Shown piece after piece: positions 1 through 8,885 of a stretch of DNA of 64,000 nt. The stretch is from contig JAHBXG010000003.1 in assembly GCA_019636565.1 (NCBI GenBank), positions 62,001 through 126,000 on the forward strand, given 5' to 3'. The notes under the pieces are model-generated. The model did not search any database and had not been told where the DNA came from. It saw only the letters and a program-made list of their open reading frames with translations. Position numbers and translations under genes: made by a program. Within the stretch, counting starts at the first letter, position 1. Each line of letters starts with the position of its first letter. Source of the stretch: Phycisphaeraceae bacterium (GTDB lineage: Bacteria > Planctomycetota > Phycisphaerae > Phycisphaerales > UBA1924).

Positions 1-3000
1 CGGTGACCCGGCCCGAGCGGTCGCCCACCGCCAGCACGTGCCCACCCGAGTGGAACGCAAGGCAAAAGAGGATGCTGCTGTTGATATGCAGTTCGTGGAG
101 CGGCTCCCAAGTCGCTGAGTCCAAGAGACGAATTCTTCCATCATTGCCGCCGGTTGCAAGCATCCGACCATCCGGCGAAAACTCGGCCACTCTGCATGCG
201 ACCGAGTCTGAAACCCACCGCTTGAGAAGTTGGCCTGTGGAAACATCTCGGGTCTCACAGAAACCCGGAGTGTCCGGGGACCCAATGGGATCCGCTCCGG
301 CGATCGCAATCGCTTTTCCGTCCGGGCTCCATCGGGCCATGACGATCCGACCGATATCCGTTTCGATTGTTCGGGCACGCTCCCATGTATTCGTGTCGTA
401 CAAAACCACGGGTCCTTTTTTGGCGCACACTGCGAGCAGACGACCATCTGGACTGAATCGAACACAGGACACTCCGTCAGAGCCGACGGGCTCGATCGTT
501 TTGAAGACTTTCATGTCGTCACGAAACAAAGAGACAATGCCGTCGCTTCCCGCCGCGACGAGCACGCCGGTTTGCGACGAGCGTCCGATGGAAAACACAG
601 TAGCGGAATCCGCTTGCATGGACGCGGACGGATCAGACCCCTCAAGCGACCACCGTCCGACCCGTCCGTTGCTTCCCGCGACCCAAACCGTGCGCCCGGC
701 TTCATCAGTCGCAAAGTCGTGCGGACTCACCATTGAACCAGCCAAGTCCCGGATCGCCTCGGCTCGCGGCCCCGGCCATACTCGGAACACACTCCTCATA
801 TCAAGCGTGACGAGGTATCGTTCATTCGGAGTCAGGATCACCCCGGTCGGCTGGCCAACGTGTCCTACATACGAAGTAACTTGCGTCCAGTCACTGGTCC
901 GCCACAATTTGACAAGCATATCCATATGCGAGCGCGTCAAGAGCCACTCTCCCGAAGCGCTGAACGAAGGACTTGCCAAACTGCCAACCGTGACGTTGAG
1001 GGCAGGTGGCATCGTCTCGTTATCTGCTCGGCGAAAGTACAAGTGATGCCCCGCCGCTACCACCGCCCGATCTCCGTCTTCGGAAATCGCCAAACCCTGA
1101 AAAACGGCCGGGCGACCGCTTGTCGCTAGCTCGTAGATGTCCGCCAATGACCACGAGCGCTCTCGAGTGCCATCCGGAAGGTGGTACACACCGACCTCTT
1201 CGTTCCCGAACACGATTCCGACTCGATCGCCGCGCTCACTCAGACAAGGTGCATGCGGAGCCGTCTCACCCGGTTTCTGAAAGATCGGCAACAGAGCAGG
1301 CAGGTCAAACACTTCCAACCCCGCTGTGGGTGAGCAAGCCGCCACTCTCGATCCGTTTCCGCAAATTTTGACCGCGATCCGCGATTCGTCGGCGAACGCT
1401 CGCCGAGCGATCTCCGCACCTGTGGATGTATCAGTCACTACCAAGTCGGGCCGGTCAAACCAAACGCACACTTCTCCGGGAATGGAGACATCCATATCGA
1501 TCACTGACTTCGCAAAGATGCGCCGCCGGGCGAGCAGCCGCAAGCCCGGAATCGACCATTCTTCCAATTCTCCCTGGCGCGAAACCGACATCATCCGGTC
1601 ATTCGTGCATGCAAACCCGGCACGCTGCTGCAGCGCTGCGCTCGCGCTGACCAGGCACGGCGCCGCCCCCTGCATTTCGGCGAACGCCCACAGTACGCGG
1701 CGCTCCTCGGGTGTCCCGCGGAACATGGCCTGGGCCGGATTCTGAAGCGCCGGGCCCAACCGCAGTATCTCCGGCCACAGCAACAGATCTGCCTCGGGCC
1801 GGCTCCCCGCGGCACCGAGCGCCCTCGCCCGTTCGAACGTGCTCGTCCGAAGCGCCTCCGACAATCGGGCGTTGCTCAGCACCACCGTCATCGCAAACGC
1901 CCCCAGCCCGACAAAGGCGGCAACGACCGCGCCCGCCGCATAGCGATGACGCGAAATCGTTTTCCGCAGAACATACATCCTGCTGTCGCGTCGAGCCTCA
2001 ATCGTTTCGCCGTTTAGATACCGCCTCAGGTCCGCGCCCATCGCCGCCGCCGACTGGTATCGCCGGTCCGGCTCCTTCGCGAGCGCTTTGTTGATGATGA
2101 CCCAGAGGTCTTCGTCCACGCCCGAGCCAAGCCCCACTCGCGTTCGCGTGGGAGAAGTTGCCAAAATATTTCGTATCGCGGAATCCAGCGGCCCATTGAC
2201 CTCATACGGCAACCCTCCAAAGCTCAGTTGATACAGGATCACGCCCAACGCGTACAGATCGCTCCGAAGGTCCGGAGCCCCGGAAACGCCGGACACTTGT
2301 TCGGGCGCCGCGTACGCCAAAGTTCCGGCAAACTCGCCTGTCAGCGTGATCCTCGACGCATCCGCGCCGGGCGCACCAAACCAGCACGCTACACCAAAGT
2401 CCAGAACTCGCGGCTGCCCCGCACGATCCACCAAAATGTTCGAGGGTTTCAGATCCCGATGGATGACTCCACGCTGGTGCGCGTAGTGAATCGCGTCGCA
2501 CACACGGGCGATCATCTCCACCACGGTCCGCATCCGCTCGGCGCCGTCGCCCGATGCAAACTTCTGCTGATCGAGCGATTCACCCTCCACAAACTCCAGC
2601 ACCAGCGCGTGCCGCCCGCCGGGCATGTTGATGCTGTCGTACACGCCAACGATGCCCGGGTGCGTGAGCGCCGCCGCAATCTCGATCTCCCGATCGAACC
2701 GCGCCCGTTGTGACTTCGAAAGTCCGTGATCCTGACGCAGCACCTTGATCGCCACCCGCCGATGCGTCCGAGTCTGGATCGCTTCGTAGATGATGCCCTG
2801 TCCGCCCCGCGAAACTTCCCGCACGATCTCGTACCCCGCCAATTCCGGACGCGGACCATCCGCGCCCTTGCGGATTCCCGGCTTCGCGTTCACCGCCGCG
2901 GCAAAGGCTTGCTCAAATCGCGCCTCTTCCAATCGCTTCTTGCAGACTTCGCACACTTGTACGTGCTCTCGCACCCGAGCATCCGCGCCCGGTTCTGCGG

Positions 3001-3052
3001 CATGCCTTGCGATTTCGCCCGGCAAAGGACATGGACCTCCCCCAAGACTCAT
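1..3052 (-). CDS. Membrane Ser/Thr protein kinase with N-terminal zinc anti-sigma-like motif and WD40 region (partial, 3' end outside window)
   Basis: I translated this frame from the ATG at 3052, which overlaps the stop of the upstream sigma gene as ATGA, to the left edge; it stays open for 1017 codons. Residues H30, C34 and C37 form an HxxxCxxC motif typical of zinc anti-sigma domains. A Hanks-type kinase domain follows: glycine loop SRGGQGIIYEA, catalytic HRDLKPSN, DFG, and an APEQ activation segment. One membrane segment lies after RDSRMYVLRKTISRHRYA. The rest resembles a WD40 propeller and stops inside a repeat (HVLAVGDRSGRVT). The same repeat in the paralogue at 4241-7483 lies about 70 residues before its stop, so roughly 70 residues are missing here. 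The probable role, inferred, is a membrane sensor kinase that also controls its partner sigma factor. Confidence 0.9.
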   Translation of the reverse strand, partial: MSLGGGPCPLPGEIARHAAEPGADARVREHVQVCEVCKKRLEEARFEQAFAAAVNAKPGIRKGADGPRPELAGYEIVREVSRGGQGIIYEAIQTRTHRRVAIKVLRQDHGLSKSQRARFDREIEIAAALTHPGIVGVYDSINMPGGRHALVLEFVEGESLDQQKFASGDGAERMRTVVEMIARVCDAIHYAHQRGVIHRDLKPSNILVDRAGQPRVLDFGVACWFGAPGADASRITLTGEFAGTLAYAAPEQVSGVSGAPDLRSDLYALGVILYQLSFGGLPYEVNGPLDSAIRNILATSPTRTRVGLGSGVDEDLWVIINKALAKEPDRRYQSAAAMGADLRRYLNGETIEARRDSRMYVLRKTISRHRYAAGAVVAAFVGLGAFAMTVVLSNARLSEALRTSTFERARALGAAGSRPEADLLLWPEILRLGPALQNPAQAMFRGTPEERRVLWAFAEMQGAAPCLVSASAALQQRAGFACTNDRMMSVSRQGELEEWSIPGLRLLARRRIFAKSVIDMDVSIPGEVCVWFDRPDLVVTDTSTGAEIARRAFADESRIAVKICGNGSRVAACSPTAGLEVFDLPALLPIFQKPGETAPHAPCLSERGDRVGIVFGNEEVGVYHLPDGTRERSWSLADIYELATSGRPAVFQGLAISEDGDRAVVAAGHHLYFRRADNETMPPALNVTVGSLASPSFSASGEWLLTRSHMDMLVKLWRTSDWTQVTSYVGHVGQPTGVILTPNERYLVTLDMRSVFRVWPGPRAEAIRDLAGSMVSPHDFATDEAGRTVWVAGSNGRVGRWSLEGSDPSASMQADSATVFSIGRSSQTGVLVAAGSDGIVSLFRDDMKVFKTIEPVGSDGVSCVRFSPDGRLLAVCAKKGPVVLYDTNTWERARTIETDIGRIVMARWSPDGKAIAIAGADPIGSPDTPGFCETRDVSTGQLLKRWVSDSVACRVAEFSPDGRMLATGGNDGRIRLLDSATWEPLHELHINSSILFCLAFHSGGHVLAVGDRSGRVT

Positions 3053-3657
3053 AAGCCGTCCTCGTACGCCAGCGTCAACCGCTCCACGATCTCCTTCAAC
3101 TTCGTCGAGACTCTGCTCTTGGCGACGTAGACCTGATCGACCGAGATGCCGCACTCGGATGCGACCGCTTCTGGAGGAACCGAGCGGATGACCGCCAGTT
3201 CGAACGCTCGCAAATTGACCGGACTGAGGTGGCTCTCGGACTGAATCGCTTCCCACGCGCTGCGAAAAACGCTTGCCTGCAGCGCTTCACTCCACGCGTT
3301 CGTGACGTCTTCAACCGCCGGCATTTCACGAAGCGTGGTGTCCCCTGCGGCAATGGCCCCCCGCTCCTTTCGCCGAAGCAAATCGGTGATCCTGTGATGC
3401 GCGATCGCGATGATCCACGAACTCAGCCGCCCGCGCGAACGATCGTACCGACCGGCCTTGTAGTCGCGCAGACTCTGGAGCATGGTTTCCTGTGCAACGT
3501 CCGCGGCATCCGACTCATCGAGCCCGATTTTGCGTGCCGCACCAAGCACCACACCCCGAAATCGCTCATCGAACTGCCGCCAAGCGGCTTGATTGCCGTC
3601 TTCCTTGAGCTGCTCAAGGAGAAGCGTGGTGGTTATCAGTGCCGAGTGAACGCTCAC
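3049..3657 (-). CDS. ECF-type RNA polymerase sigma factor
   Basis: A 202-aa sigma-70 family protein. Region 2 carries DAADVAQETMLQSLRDYKAG, followed by RGRLSSWIIAIAHHRITDLLRR. Region 4 carries AVIRSVPPEAVASECGISVDQVYVAKSR, a helix-turn-helix. The start is GTG at 3657, preceded by GGAGAGG eight bases upstream. The stop overlaps the kinase start by four bases (ATGA), so the two are translationally coupled. The protein is closely similar in length and sequence to the sigma factor at 7480-8088, which also overlaps a kinase. Planctomycetes are known to have ECF groups genetically linked to Ser/Thr kinases. The cognate promoter is not identifiable from this sequence alone. Confidence 0.93.
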   Translation of the reverse strand: MSVHSALITTTLLLEQLKEDGNQAAWRQFDERFRGVVLGAARKIGLDESDAADVAQETMLQSLRDYKAGRYDRSRGRLSSWIIAIAHHRITDLLRRKERGAIAAGDTTLREMPAVEDVTNAWSEALQASVFRSAWEAIQSESHLSPVNLRAFELAVIRSVPPEAVASECGISVDQVYVAKSRVSTKLKEIVERLTLAYEDGL

Positions 3658-4240
3658 GTCAACCGCCTCTCCTAAAACCCGCCGTTTCCGGGAAACAATC
3701 GCCTGAAATCAAGCCGCATCCTGAAAGAATTGGCTCCATGGTCCGCATGCTTCATTGGATCGTCCACTGGGCCGGCAGACGCCGGCAACTGTGACCCATC
3801 GAGTTGGCCTAAGTAAGGCTCTTGATTGGGGCGGTCTTGTCTTGTGTGCAGTCTACCGGCTTCACGCGATCTCGCAAAGCCTCCACTTCGAGTTTCGATA
3901 CATCCAGCGCTCGACCCATTTTTTCCGCAATCAATCACACTTCCAGATATCCGGGGCGAAAAACGGGCTCCCAATCATGCGCGAAAGCGCGAGGCGGAGG
4001 GGAAGGCTTGGGGGGCCATCCGGGGGGGGGGTTCTCGTTCCGCGGAGCCCGTTTTTCCGCCTCGGTGGACGGCAGCCGGCTGTCCCGAATCGCGTGCATT
4101 CCGCTTCATCGATGAGAATCGCATCGGCAACAACGCGAAACTCGCCCGAGCAGGCGCCGGAGATTGATCGACTCCGCGACCCTGGAAAGCGCGCCGTGTT
4201 TTTTCATAATTGGTGCGATGCCGCGGCATGTGGCAAAAAA
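3658..4240. other. Intergenic region, 583 bp, with a 13-bp inverted repeat and a G10 tract
   Basis: I see no convincing gene here; the open frames are short, overlap in several phases and show no family signature. A perfect 13-bp inverted repeat (GGAGCCCGTTTTT and its complement) lies at 3959-3971 and 4044-4056. Inside it are a GCGC-GAAA-GCGC tetraloop hairpin (3979-3990) and ten consecutive G residues (4022-4031). The region should hold the promoter of the sigma gene at 3657 and the terminator of the kinase ending at 4241. No clear -35/-10 pair stands out. Confidence 0.5.
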
Positions 4241-7200
4241 TCACTCAGCTTGTTGCTGTTCGAGTTTGCTCTTCAAGTACTCCGCGTCACTCCGCACGCA
4301 CCGGGCAAGCATGGCGAAATCCCACACCGCAACGGGCTTGTCGATCGAACCGACCACCAGACTGGTCCCGCAGTATTCGATCGCCATGACCGGGCTGCCG
4401 ACCGGGAATCCTGCAAGCACCTTGGCTTCCGGCATTCCGATCTGTGTCACAGTGCCCGAACGATCTCCAACGGACAAGACGTGCCCGGAGGGATGAAACG
4501 CCAGACAAAAAATCGCGTCCTGGTTGACGGAAACCTCATGCTTCAATTTCCACTCGTTCGTATCCCAGATTCGAATCATCCCGTTTTCGCCGGAAGTGGC
4601 AATGACTCGCCCGTCAGGTGAAAACTCGGCAACCCGGCAGAGTTTCTCGTCCGCCCGCCAATCCGCAACCACATGAAAATCCGGTCCTCCGTACACCTTG
4701 CAAGTGCCATCACCGATCGCAAGCGCCAGCCGATCATCCAGCGGACTCCATCGCGCGCTTGCGATCCGGTCGCCCTTCACCTCGAGCCTCCGCACCGCAG
4801 ACCAGGTCTTGGTTTCATAGACAATCGCGCACGTGTGCTGTGCGCACGCCGCAAGATAGCGTCCGTCCGGACTGAATCGAACGCTACGAACCGCAACCCC
4901 GGGTTCAACGGTAAGACGGGGTGCAACCTCCGCGCCTTCTCGCAAGAGCACGACTTCGCCCGCGGCCCCCCCGGCGGCAAGAACATCGAGCGACGGCGAG
5001 TACGCGACAGTGAACGCCGCAGTCGGATCAACCCGGGTGAAAGAAGCCGGTCCGGAAGCCTTGATTGACCATGTTCCGACGACCCCGTCGCTGAACGCAG
5101 ACGTAATCGTGTCTCGCTTCGCATCCAACGCCAGATCGTGCGTCGCCAAGGGAGACGCAGGCAGATTTCGGCGCCACCCCGCATCGGGACCCGACCACAG
5201 CCGCATGACGTGCTCATTGTCCACGGTCAGGATGTATCGCTCGTCCGGTGAAACAAACACGTTTGATGCCCCGCGCGTGTGCCCGGGCAGAACGGCGCTC
5301 ACCCCAGAGTCGACGGTTCTCCAGACAAGGACCTGAGAATCTTGATTCGATTGGATCACGAGCCAGCGACCAGAATCCGTGAATATCCCTTCCACCAAGT
5401 TTCCGATGGTCGTCAGAATTGGCGGACGCACGGAGCCGTCTCCAATGTTGACGAGCCAAACCCGGCGTCTGCGCCCGACCGCCAGCAGATCCCCGGTTCC
5501 CGATCCACTCACTCGCCATTGGTCGTTGGGACCATGCGGATCCCTCAGAATCTGGTCGCGTGAGACGACCTGCACTTCGCTTTCGAGTCGGCCCTCTGGC
5601 AACCGATAAACCAACAGGCGACCATCTTCCTTCACGAAGGCAACGCGGTCACCCTTCGCGCTAATCCACGGGTGCTGGAGGGCGGTTTTTTCTCGATCCT
5701 CAAGAAGTTTTTCGAAGCCGGGTAGCGCAAATACCTCAACGCCTCTTTGGCGAGACCATACCGCCGTGCAATCGCCGGTGGGCGCGAGCGTCATTGTGGT
5801 TCCGAGAGCCGACTCAAAGTCTGTCTCTCCGAGCACCGTGCCCGTTGCCGAATCAATGCACTGGATCTTGTCGGCAAAGCGCACGACCAACCGGTCCGAA
5901 GCGGGAGAGTATTCGATATCCTTGGCGGGACGATCGATCAGCTTTCGCTGCGCAATGAAGCGCAAATTCGGAAGCGACCACGTCCGCTCGAATCCGTCGG
6001 CAAACGCGACGCATATGCGATCTTTCTCCCACCATGCGTCCGTCAAACGATCTTCCGGAATCGCCACCGTCGCGAGGCACGGCTGAGGCGCCTGCAGTTC
6101 GGCGTCTGTCCACAGCACCCTCCGCTGCTCCGGAGTTCCGTTGAACAACGACAATTGCGGCTGCTCGATCGCTGTTCCAAGCTGCAACAGTTCCGATGCC
6201 AGCATCGCCTGGGCCGCCGGCCGGTTTCCCGCTGCTCCCTTCGCCCGGGCTTGATTAATATTACTTTCGCGCAGCGCCGACGAGAGGCGAACGTTCTGGA
6301 CCTGTAGTCTGGTTCCGAGAGCGAGCAATCCGACCAGCGCGAATAACACGCCGGTTGCCGCGTAACGGTGGCGCCATAGCGTCTTGCGCAGAACATAGAG
6401 CCTGCTATCGCGCCGCGCCTCGATCGATTCGCCTCGCAGATACCTTCTCAAATCGTCGGCCATGGCGGCGCCCGACTGGTACCGTCTTTCGGGATCCTTC
6501 GCGAGCGCTTTGTTGATGATGATCCAAAGATCCTGCTCTATTTTCGCCCCGCGTGGACGCGCCGGTGGCACGCTGGAAATGTTTCTGATCACCGTGTCCA
6601 GCGAGCCCCGAAGGTCGTAGGGTAATTCACCAACGCAGGTCTGATACAGAATGACGCCGATCGCGTACACGTCGCTTCGAAGATCCGGCGGCCCTCGATC
6701 ACCCGCAACTTGCTCCGGCGCGGCGTAGGCCAACGTTCCTGCAAATTCGCCGGGAAGAGTTATCCGCGTTGGTTCGGGCGCCAGCGTGCCGAACCAGCAC
6801 GCAATGCCGAAATCCAGAATCCGGGGCAGTCCGCTGGAATCCACCACGATATTGGAAGGCTTCAAATCCCGATGAATGACGCCTCGCTGATGCGCGTAGT
6901 GGATCGCGTCGCAAACTCGCGCCACCAATTCCACAGCGCTATCGATGGCGGCTGCATCCCGCGGAGGACCGCTGATTCGACGATCGAGCGTGATCCCCTC
7001 GACGAATTCGAGCACCAGCGCGTAACGGCCGGAAGGCAGCGCGACGCTGTCGTACACGGTCACGATCCCCGGATGGTGTAGCGCGGCGGCAATCTCTATC
7101 TCCCGCTCAAATCGCGCTCGCTGCGTGCGCCGAACAACGTGGTCTTGGCGGAGGATCTTGATCGCCACGCGCCTGCGAGTCTCTAGCTGCAGGGCCTCGT

Positions 7201-7483
7201 ATACAATCCCTTGTCCCCCCGTCGAAATCTCGCGGACAACCACATACCCGGGCAACGCTGGCAGCAGCGGCTCTAGCAGACTCGCAGCAAACGCCCGCTC
7301 GCTCGCCGCGGCCGCAAACTCGCGCTCGAATCTAGCGTTGGCAACCCATTCGGCGCACACCTTGCATTGCGCGATGTGCGATTGCATCTCGGAAGCGGTC
7401 GAGTCGGCCTCCGCGCTCGCCTCCAGCGAGGCAATCGCTTCGAGTTGAGCGCTCGTGGGACATGGGTCGACCGCTCCGCTCAT
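4241..7483 (-). CDS. Membrane Ser/Thr protein kinase with N-terminal zinc anti-sigma-like motif and C-terminal WD40 propeller
   Basis: A 1080-aa protein starting at ATG 7483, which overlaps the sigma stop as ATGA; a longer frame reaching 7585 lies inside the sigma gene and is rejected. H36, C40 and C43 form an HxxxCxxC motif. The kinase domain spans about residues 80-350: glycine loop STGGQGIVYEA (about 87-97), K109, HRDLKPSN (204-211), DFG (224-226) and APEQ. A membrane segment is at about 374-391. From about residue 480 to the end, repeated WD40-like blades are visible, such as SPDGRYLAACAQH, SPDGRVIATSGENGMIRIWD and HPSGHVLSVGDRSGTVT. It is the full-length paralogue of the truncated kinase at the left edge. 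The predicted topology puts kinase and zinc motif in the cytoplasm and the propeller outside; this is inference. Confidence 0.94.
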   Translation of the reverse strand: MSGAVDPCPTSAQLEAIASLEASAEADSTASEMQSHIAQCKVCAEWVANARFEREFAAAASERAFAASLLEPLLPALPGYVVVREISTGGQGIVYEALQLETRRRVAIKILRQDHVVRRTQRARFEREIEIAAALHHPGIVTVYDSVALPSGRYALVLEFVEGITLDRRISGPPRDAAAIDSAVELVARVCDAIHYAHQRGVIHRDLKPSNIVVDSSGLPRILDFGIACWFGTLAPEPTRITLPGEFAGTLAYAAPEQVAGDRGPPDLRSDVYAIGVILYQTCVGELPYDLRGSLDTVIRNISSVPPARPRGAKIEQDLWIIINKALAKDPERRYQSGAAMADDLRRYLRGESIEARRDSRLYVLRKTLWRHRYAATGVLFALVGLLALGTRLQVQNVRLSSALRESNINQARAKGAAGNRPAAQAMLASELLQLGTAIEQPQLSLFNGTPEQRRVLWTDAELQAPQPCLATVAIPEDRLTDAWWEKDRICVAFADGFERTWSLPNLRFIAQRKLIDRPAKDIEYSPASDRLVVRFADKIQCIDSATGTVLGETDFESALGTTMTLAPTGDCTAVWSRQRGVEVFALPGFEKLLEDREKTALQHPWISAKGDRVAFVKEDGRLLVYRLPEGRLESEVQVVSRDQILRDPHGPNDQWRVSGSGTGDLLAVGRRRRVWLVNIGDGSVRPPILTTIGNLVEGIFTDSGRWLVIQSNQDSQVLVWRTVDSGVSAVLPGHTRGASNVFVSPDERYILTVDNEHVMRLWSGPDAGWRRNLPASPLATHDLALDAKRDTITSAFSDGVVGTWSIKASGPASFTRVDPTAAFTVAYSPSLDVLAAGGAAGEVVLLREGAEVAPRLTVEPGVAVRSVRFSPDGRYLAACAQHTCAIVYETKTWSAVRRLEVKGDRIASARWSPLDDRLALAIGDGTCKVYGGPDFHVVADWRADEKLCRVAEFSPDGRVIATSGENGMIRIWDTNEWKLKHEVSVNQDAIFCLAFHPSGHVLSVGDRSGTVTQIGMPEAKVLAGFPVGSPVMAIEYCGTSLVVGSIDKPVAVWDFAMLARCVRSDAEYLKSKLEQQQAE

Positions 7484-8088
7484 AACCCGTCCTCGTACGC
7501 CTTGGTCATCTGCTCCACGATCCGTCGAAGCTTTCCCGCGACCCGATTCTTCGCGACGTAAACCTGATCGACCGAAATGCCGCAATCCGCCGCAACCGCC
7601 TCCGGCGGCACGCCGCGGATCACCGCCAACTCAAATGCCTTGATGTTTGCCGGGTTCTGCCCGCTCTCGGCCTGCAAACGCTCCCAAGCGCGCCGAAAGA
7701 CATCGTCGCGAAGCGCTTCCTTCCACGCCACCGAAATCGCATCCAACCCCGGTGCGACCGGCTGAGCGGGCTCACCCATATCCCTGATACCGCGTTTCTG
7801 TCGCCTCTGGACGTCCGTGATTCGATTGTGCGCAATGGCGATAATCCAGCCGCTCAGCCTTCCGCGACTTCGGTCATAACGCCCGGCGCGCAGATCCTGC
7901 AGGCTCTGGACCATTGTCTCCTGAGCCACGTCGGCCGCATCGGCCTCATCCAGGCCGAATTTCCGTGCTACACCGAAAACAACTCCCCTGAACCGTTCAT
8001 CCATCTCATTCCACGCGGCCTGGTTGACATCGTCCCTCAGTTGGTCCAAGAGCAGCGTGGTGGTCAAGAGGTATGGATTTTCCCCCAA
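7480..8088 (-). CDS. ECF-type RNA polymerase sigma factor (paralogue of 3049-3657)
   Basis: A sigma-70 region 2/region 4 protein of about 202 aa. Region 2 is DAADVAQETMVQSLQDLRAG followed by RGRLSGWIIAIAHNRITDVQRR; region 4 is AVIRGVPPEAVAADCGISVDQVYVAKNR. I prefer the TTG start at 8088: it has a GGGGGAA ribosome site just upstream and gives the same N-terminus and length as the paralogue (TTTLLL motif near residue 10). A GTG at 8133 in the same frame is the alternative. The stop overlaps the kinase start by four bases. The inferred mechanism is that the kinase's zinc motif binds and restrains this sigma. Confidence 0.92.
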   Translation of the reverse strand: MGENPYLLTTTLLLDQLRDDVNQAAWNEMDERFRGVVFGVARKFGLDEADAADVAQETMVQSLQDLRAGRYDRSRGRLSGWIIAIAHNRITDVQRRQKRGIRDMGEPAQPVAPGLDAISVAWKEALRDDVFRRAWERLQAESGQNPANIKAFELAVIRGVPPEAVAADCGISVDQVYVAKNRVAGKLRRIVEQMTKAYEDGL

Positions 8089-8310
8089 AGAATTTCCCCC
8101 TTTGAAGCCCCCATTTGCTCCAAAATCACCCACTTCAGTGCAAGATCCCGCCCGTTCGTCCGCATACTACATGCGAAAGGTAACAAACGAGGCTTGACCT
8201 CCCCGCAGTTTAGCCGAGGCGAGGGAAACGGCAAAGCTTCGATTGGGGTCGGGGCGTTCACACCAAGTGCGTGCAGGTCGAAAGGCCTGCCACGCCGGGC
8301 CGGGCGGCCT

Positions 8311-8370
8311 CGAAAAACTGAAATCATCACGGCACAAGGGGTGGGGTGCCGTGGTGGTTTCAGTTTTTCG
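8311..8370 (+). repeat. 25-bp near-perfect inverted repeat (long hairpin) upstream of the sigma gene
   Basis: Arms 8311-8335 and 8346-8370 are complementary over 25 bp with a 10-base loop. Two positions are T opposite G, so the stem is fully paired (two G-U pairs) only in RNA made from the plus strand; minus-strand RNA would have two A-C mismatches. The arm ends CAGTTTTTCG, so it could act as a plus-strand terminator, but no plus-strand gene precedes it. It lies about 220 bp upstream of the sigma start at 8088. Confidence 0.75.
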
Positions 8371-8394
8371 TCTTGGGCGCGCACGCTGGCGGGT

Positions 8395-8538
8395 TCACCT
8401 TCCGAAGTTGCCCAAACAAAAAACAACCGGCGACCCTTTCGGGGCCGCCGGCGCTACGTTCAATTTTACGTAGGAGTAGGGCCGCGCAATGCGCGACTCC
8501 GTCGAGTCCGCGCTCAGCAGCGCAGCCCCTGCGTACAT
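8395..8538 (-). CDS. Possible 47-aa peptide behind a maximal Shine-Dalgarno sequence
   Basis: An ATG at 8538 opens a 47-codon frame ending at TGA 8395; the protein begins MYAGAALLSADSTESRIA. Upstream is AAGGAGGTGATCCAG (plus coordinates 8549-8563), the exact complement of the 16S rRNA 3' tail over 15 bases. The gap from GGAGG to ATG is 18 bases, longer than usual. The 3' part of the frame overlaps a terminator-like hairpin, which argues that the transcript may act as RNA instead. I do not recognise the peptide. Confidence 0.3.
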   Translation of the reverse strand: MYAGAALLSADSTESRIARPYSYVKLNVAPAAPKGSPVVFCLGNFGR

Positions 8539-8640
8539 GGATCTATCACTGGATCACCTCCTTCTGAGAAAGCCCTTGCAGCCGACGCGTGCATGTACTG
8601 CACGCCGCCGCACTTTCCCTCCGCGGGCCGTCACCCGCGG
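8410..8640 (-). ncRNA. Candidate structured RNA with 16S-tail complementarity and an intrinsic terminator
   Basis: Read on the minus strand this intergenic stretch has several hairpins in a row: CCGCGGG/CCCGCGG near 8625-8640, a GCGC-GACTC stem near 8494-8516, a TACGT/ACGTA stem near 8455-8472, and a final GC-rich stem followed by TTGTTTTTTGTTTG. It also contains the 15-base perfect complement of the 16S 3' end. No protein gene clearly explains it. The upstream gene on this strand ends at 8886. No known RNA family was recognised; promoter and 5' end are unknown. Confidence 0.3.
8413..8450 (-). terminator. Intrinsic terminator-like hairpin, minus strand
   Basis: On the minus strand CCGGCGGCCCC and GGGTCGCCGG pair around a GAAA-type loop with one bulge. 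A T-rich run TTGTTTTTTGTTTG follows directly. It would stop transcripts entering from the right before the sigma gene promoter region. Confidence 0.6.
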
Positions 8641-8885
8641 CACATCGCCCGGCAAGAAACGTCTCACCGGTCGTCGGAACCCACCCTCGTTCGATGCGCC
8701 TTTGGCGTCCGTCGCGAGAGCGAGCCCTCCGATACAACGATTATCGCCGAAAGAGTGTTCGGATGCAACAATTTTTTCTTGAGTGCCCGGATGAGCAAAG
8801 TTTCGAACGCGATTTGCGGGCCGAAAACCGGAAATAACCGCGCGGGGCCTCGGCGGCAAATTCGCGGCGGCGAGAAATCTCCTGC

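Noticed and set aside
3755..4621. A 288-codon plus-strand frame
   Set aside because: Half of it is antisense to the WD40 end of the kinase, and the rest has atypical composition and no motif.
8549..8563. CTGGATCACCTCCTT suggested the 3' end of a 16S rRNA gene
   Set aside because: Only 15 bases match; the preceding sequence lacks the conserved helix 44/45 region, so there is no rRNA gene.
8554..8859. A 101-codon minus-strand frame ending in the Shine-Dalgarno-like motif
   Set aside because: Arg/Gly-rich, no ribosome site, no recognisable homology, and it crosses the hairpin region; unlikely to be translated, though not excluded.
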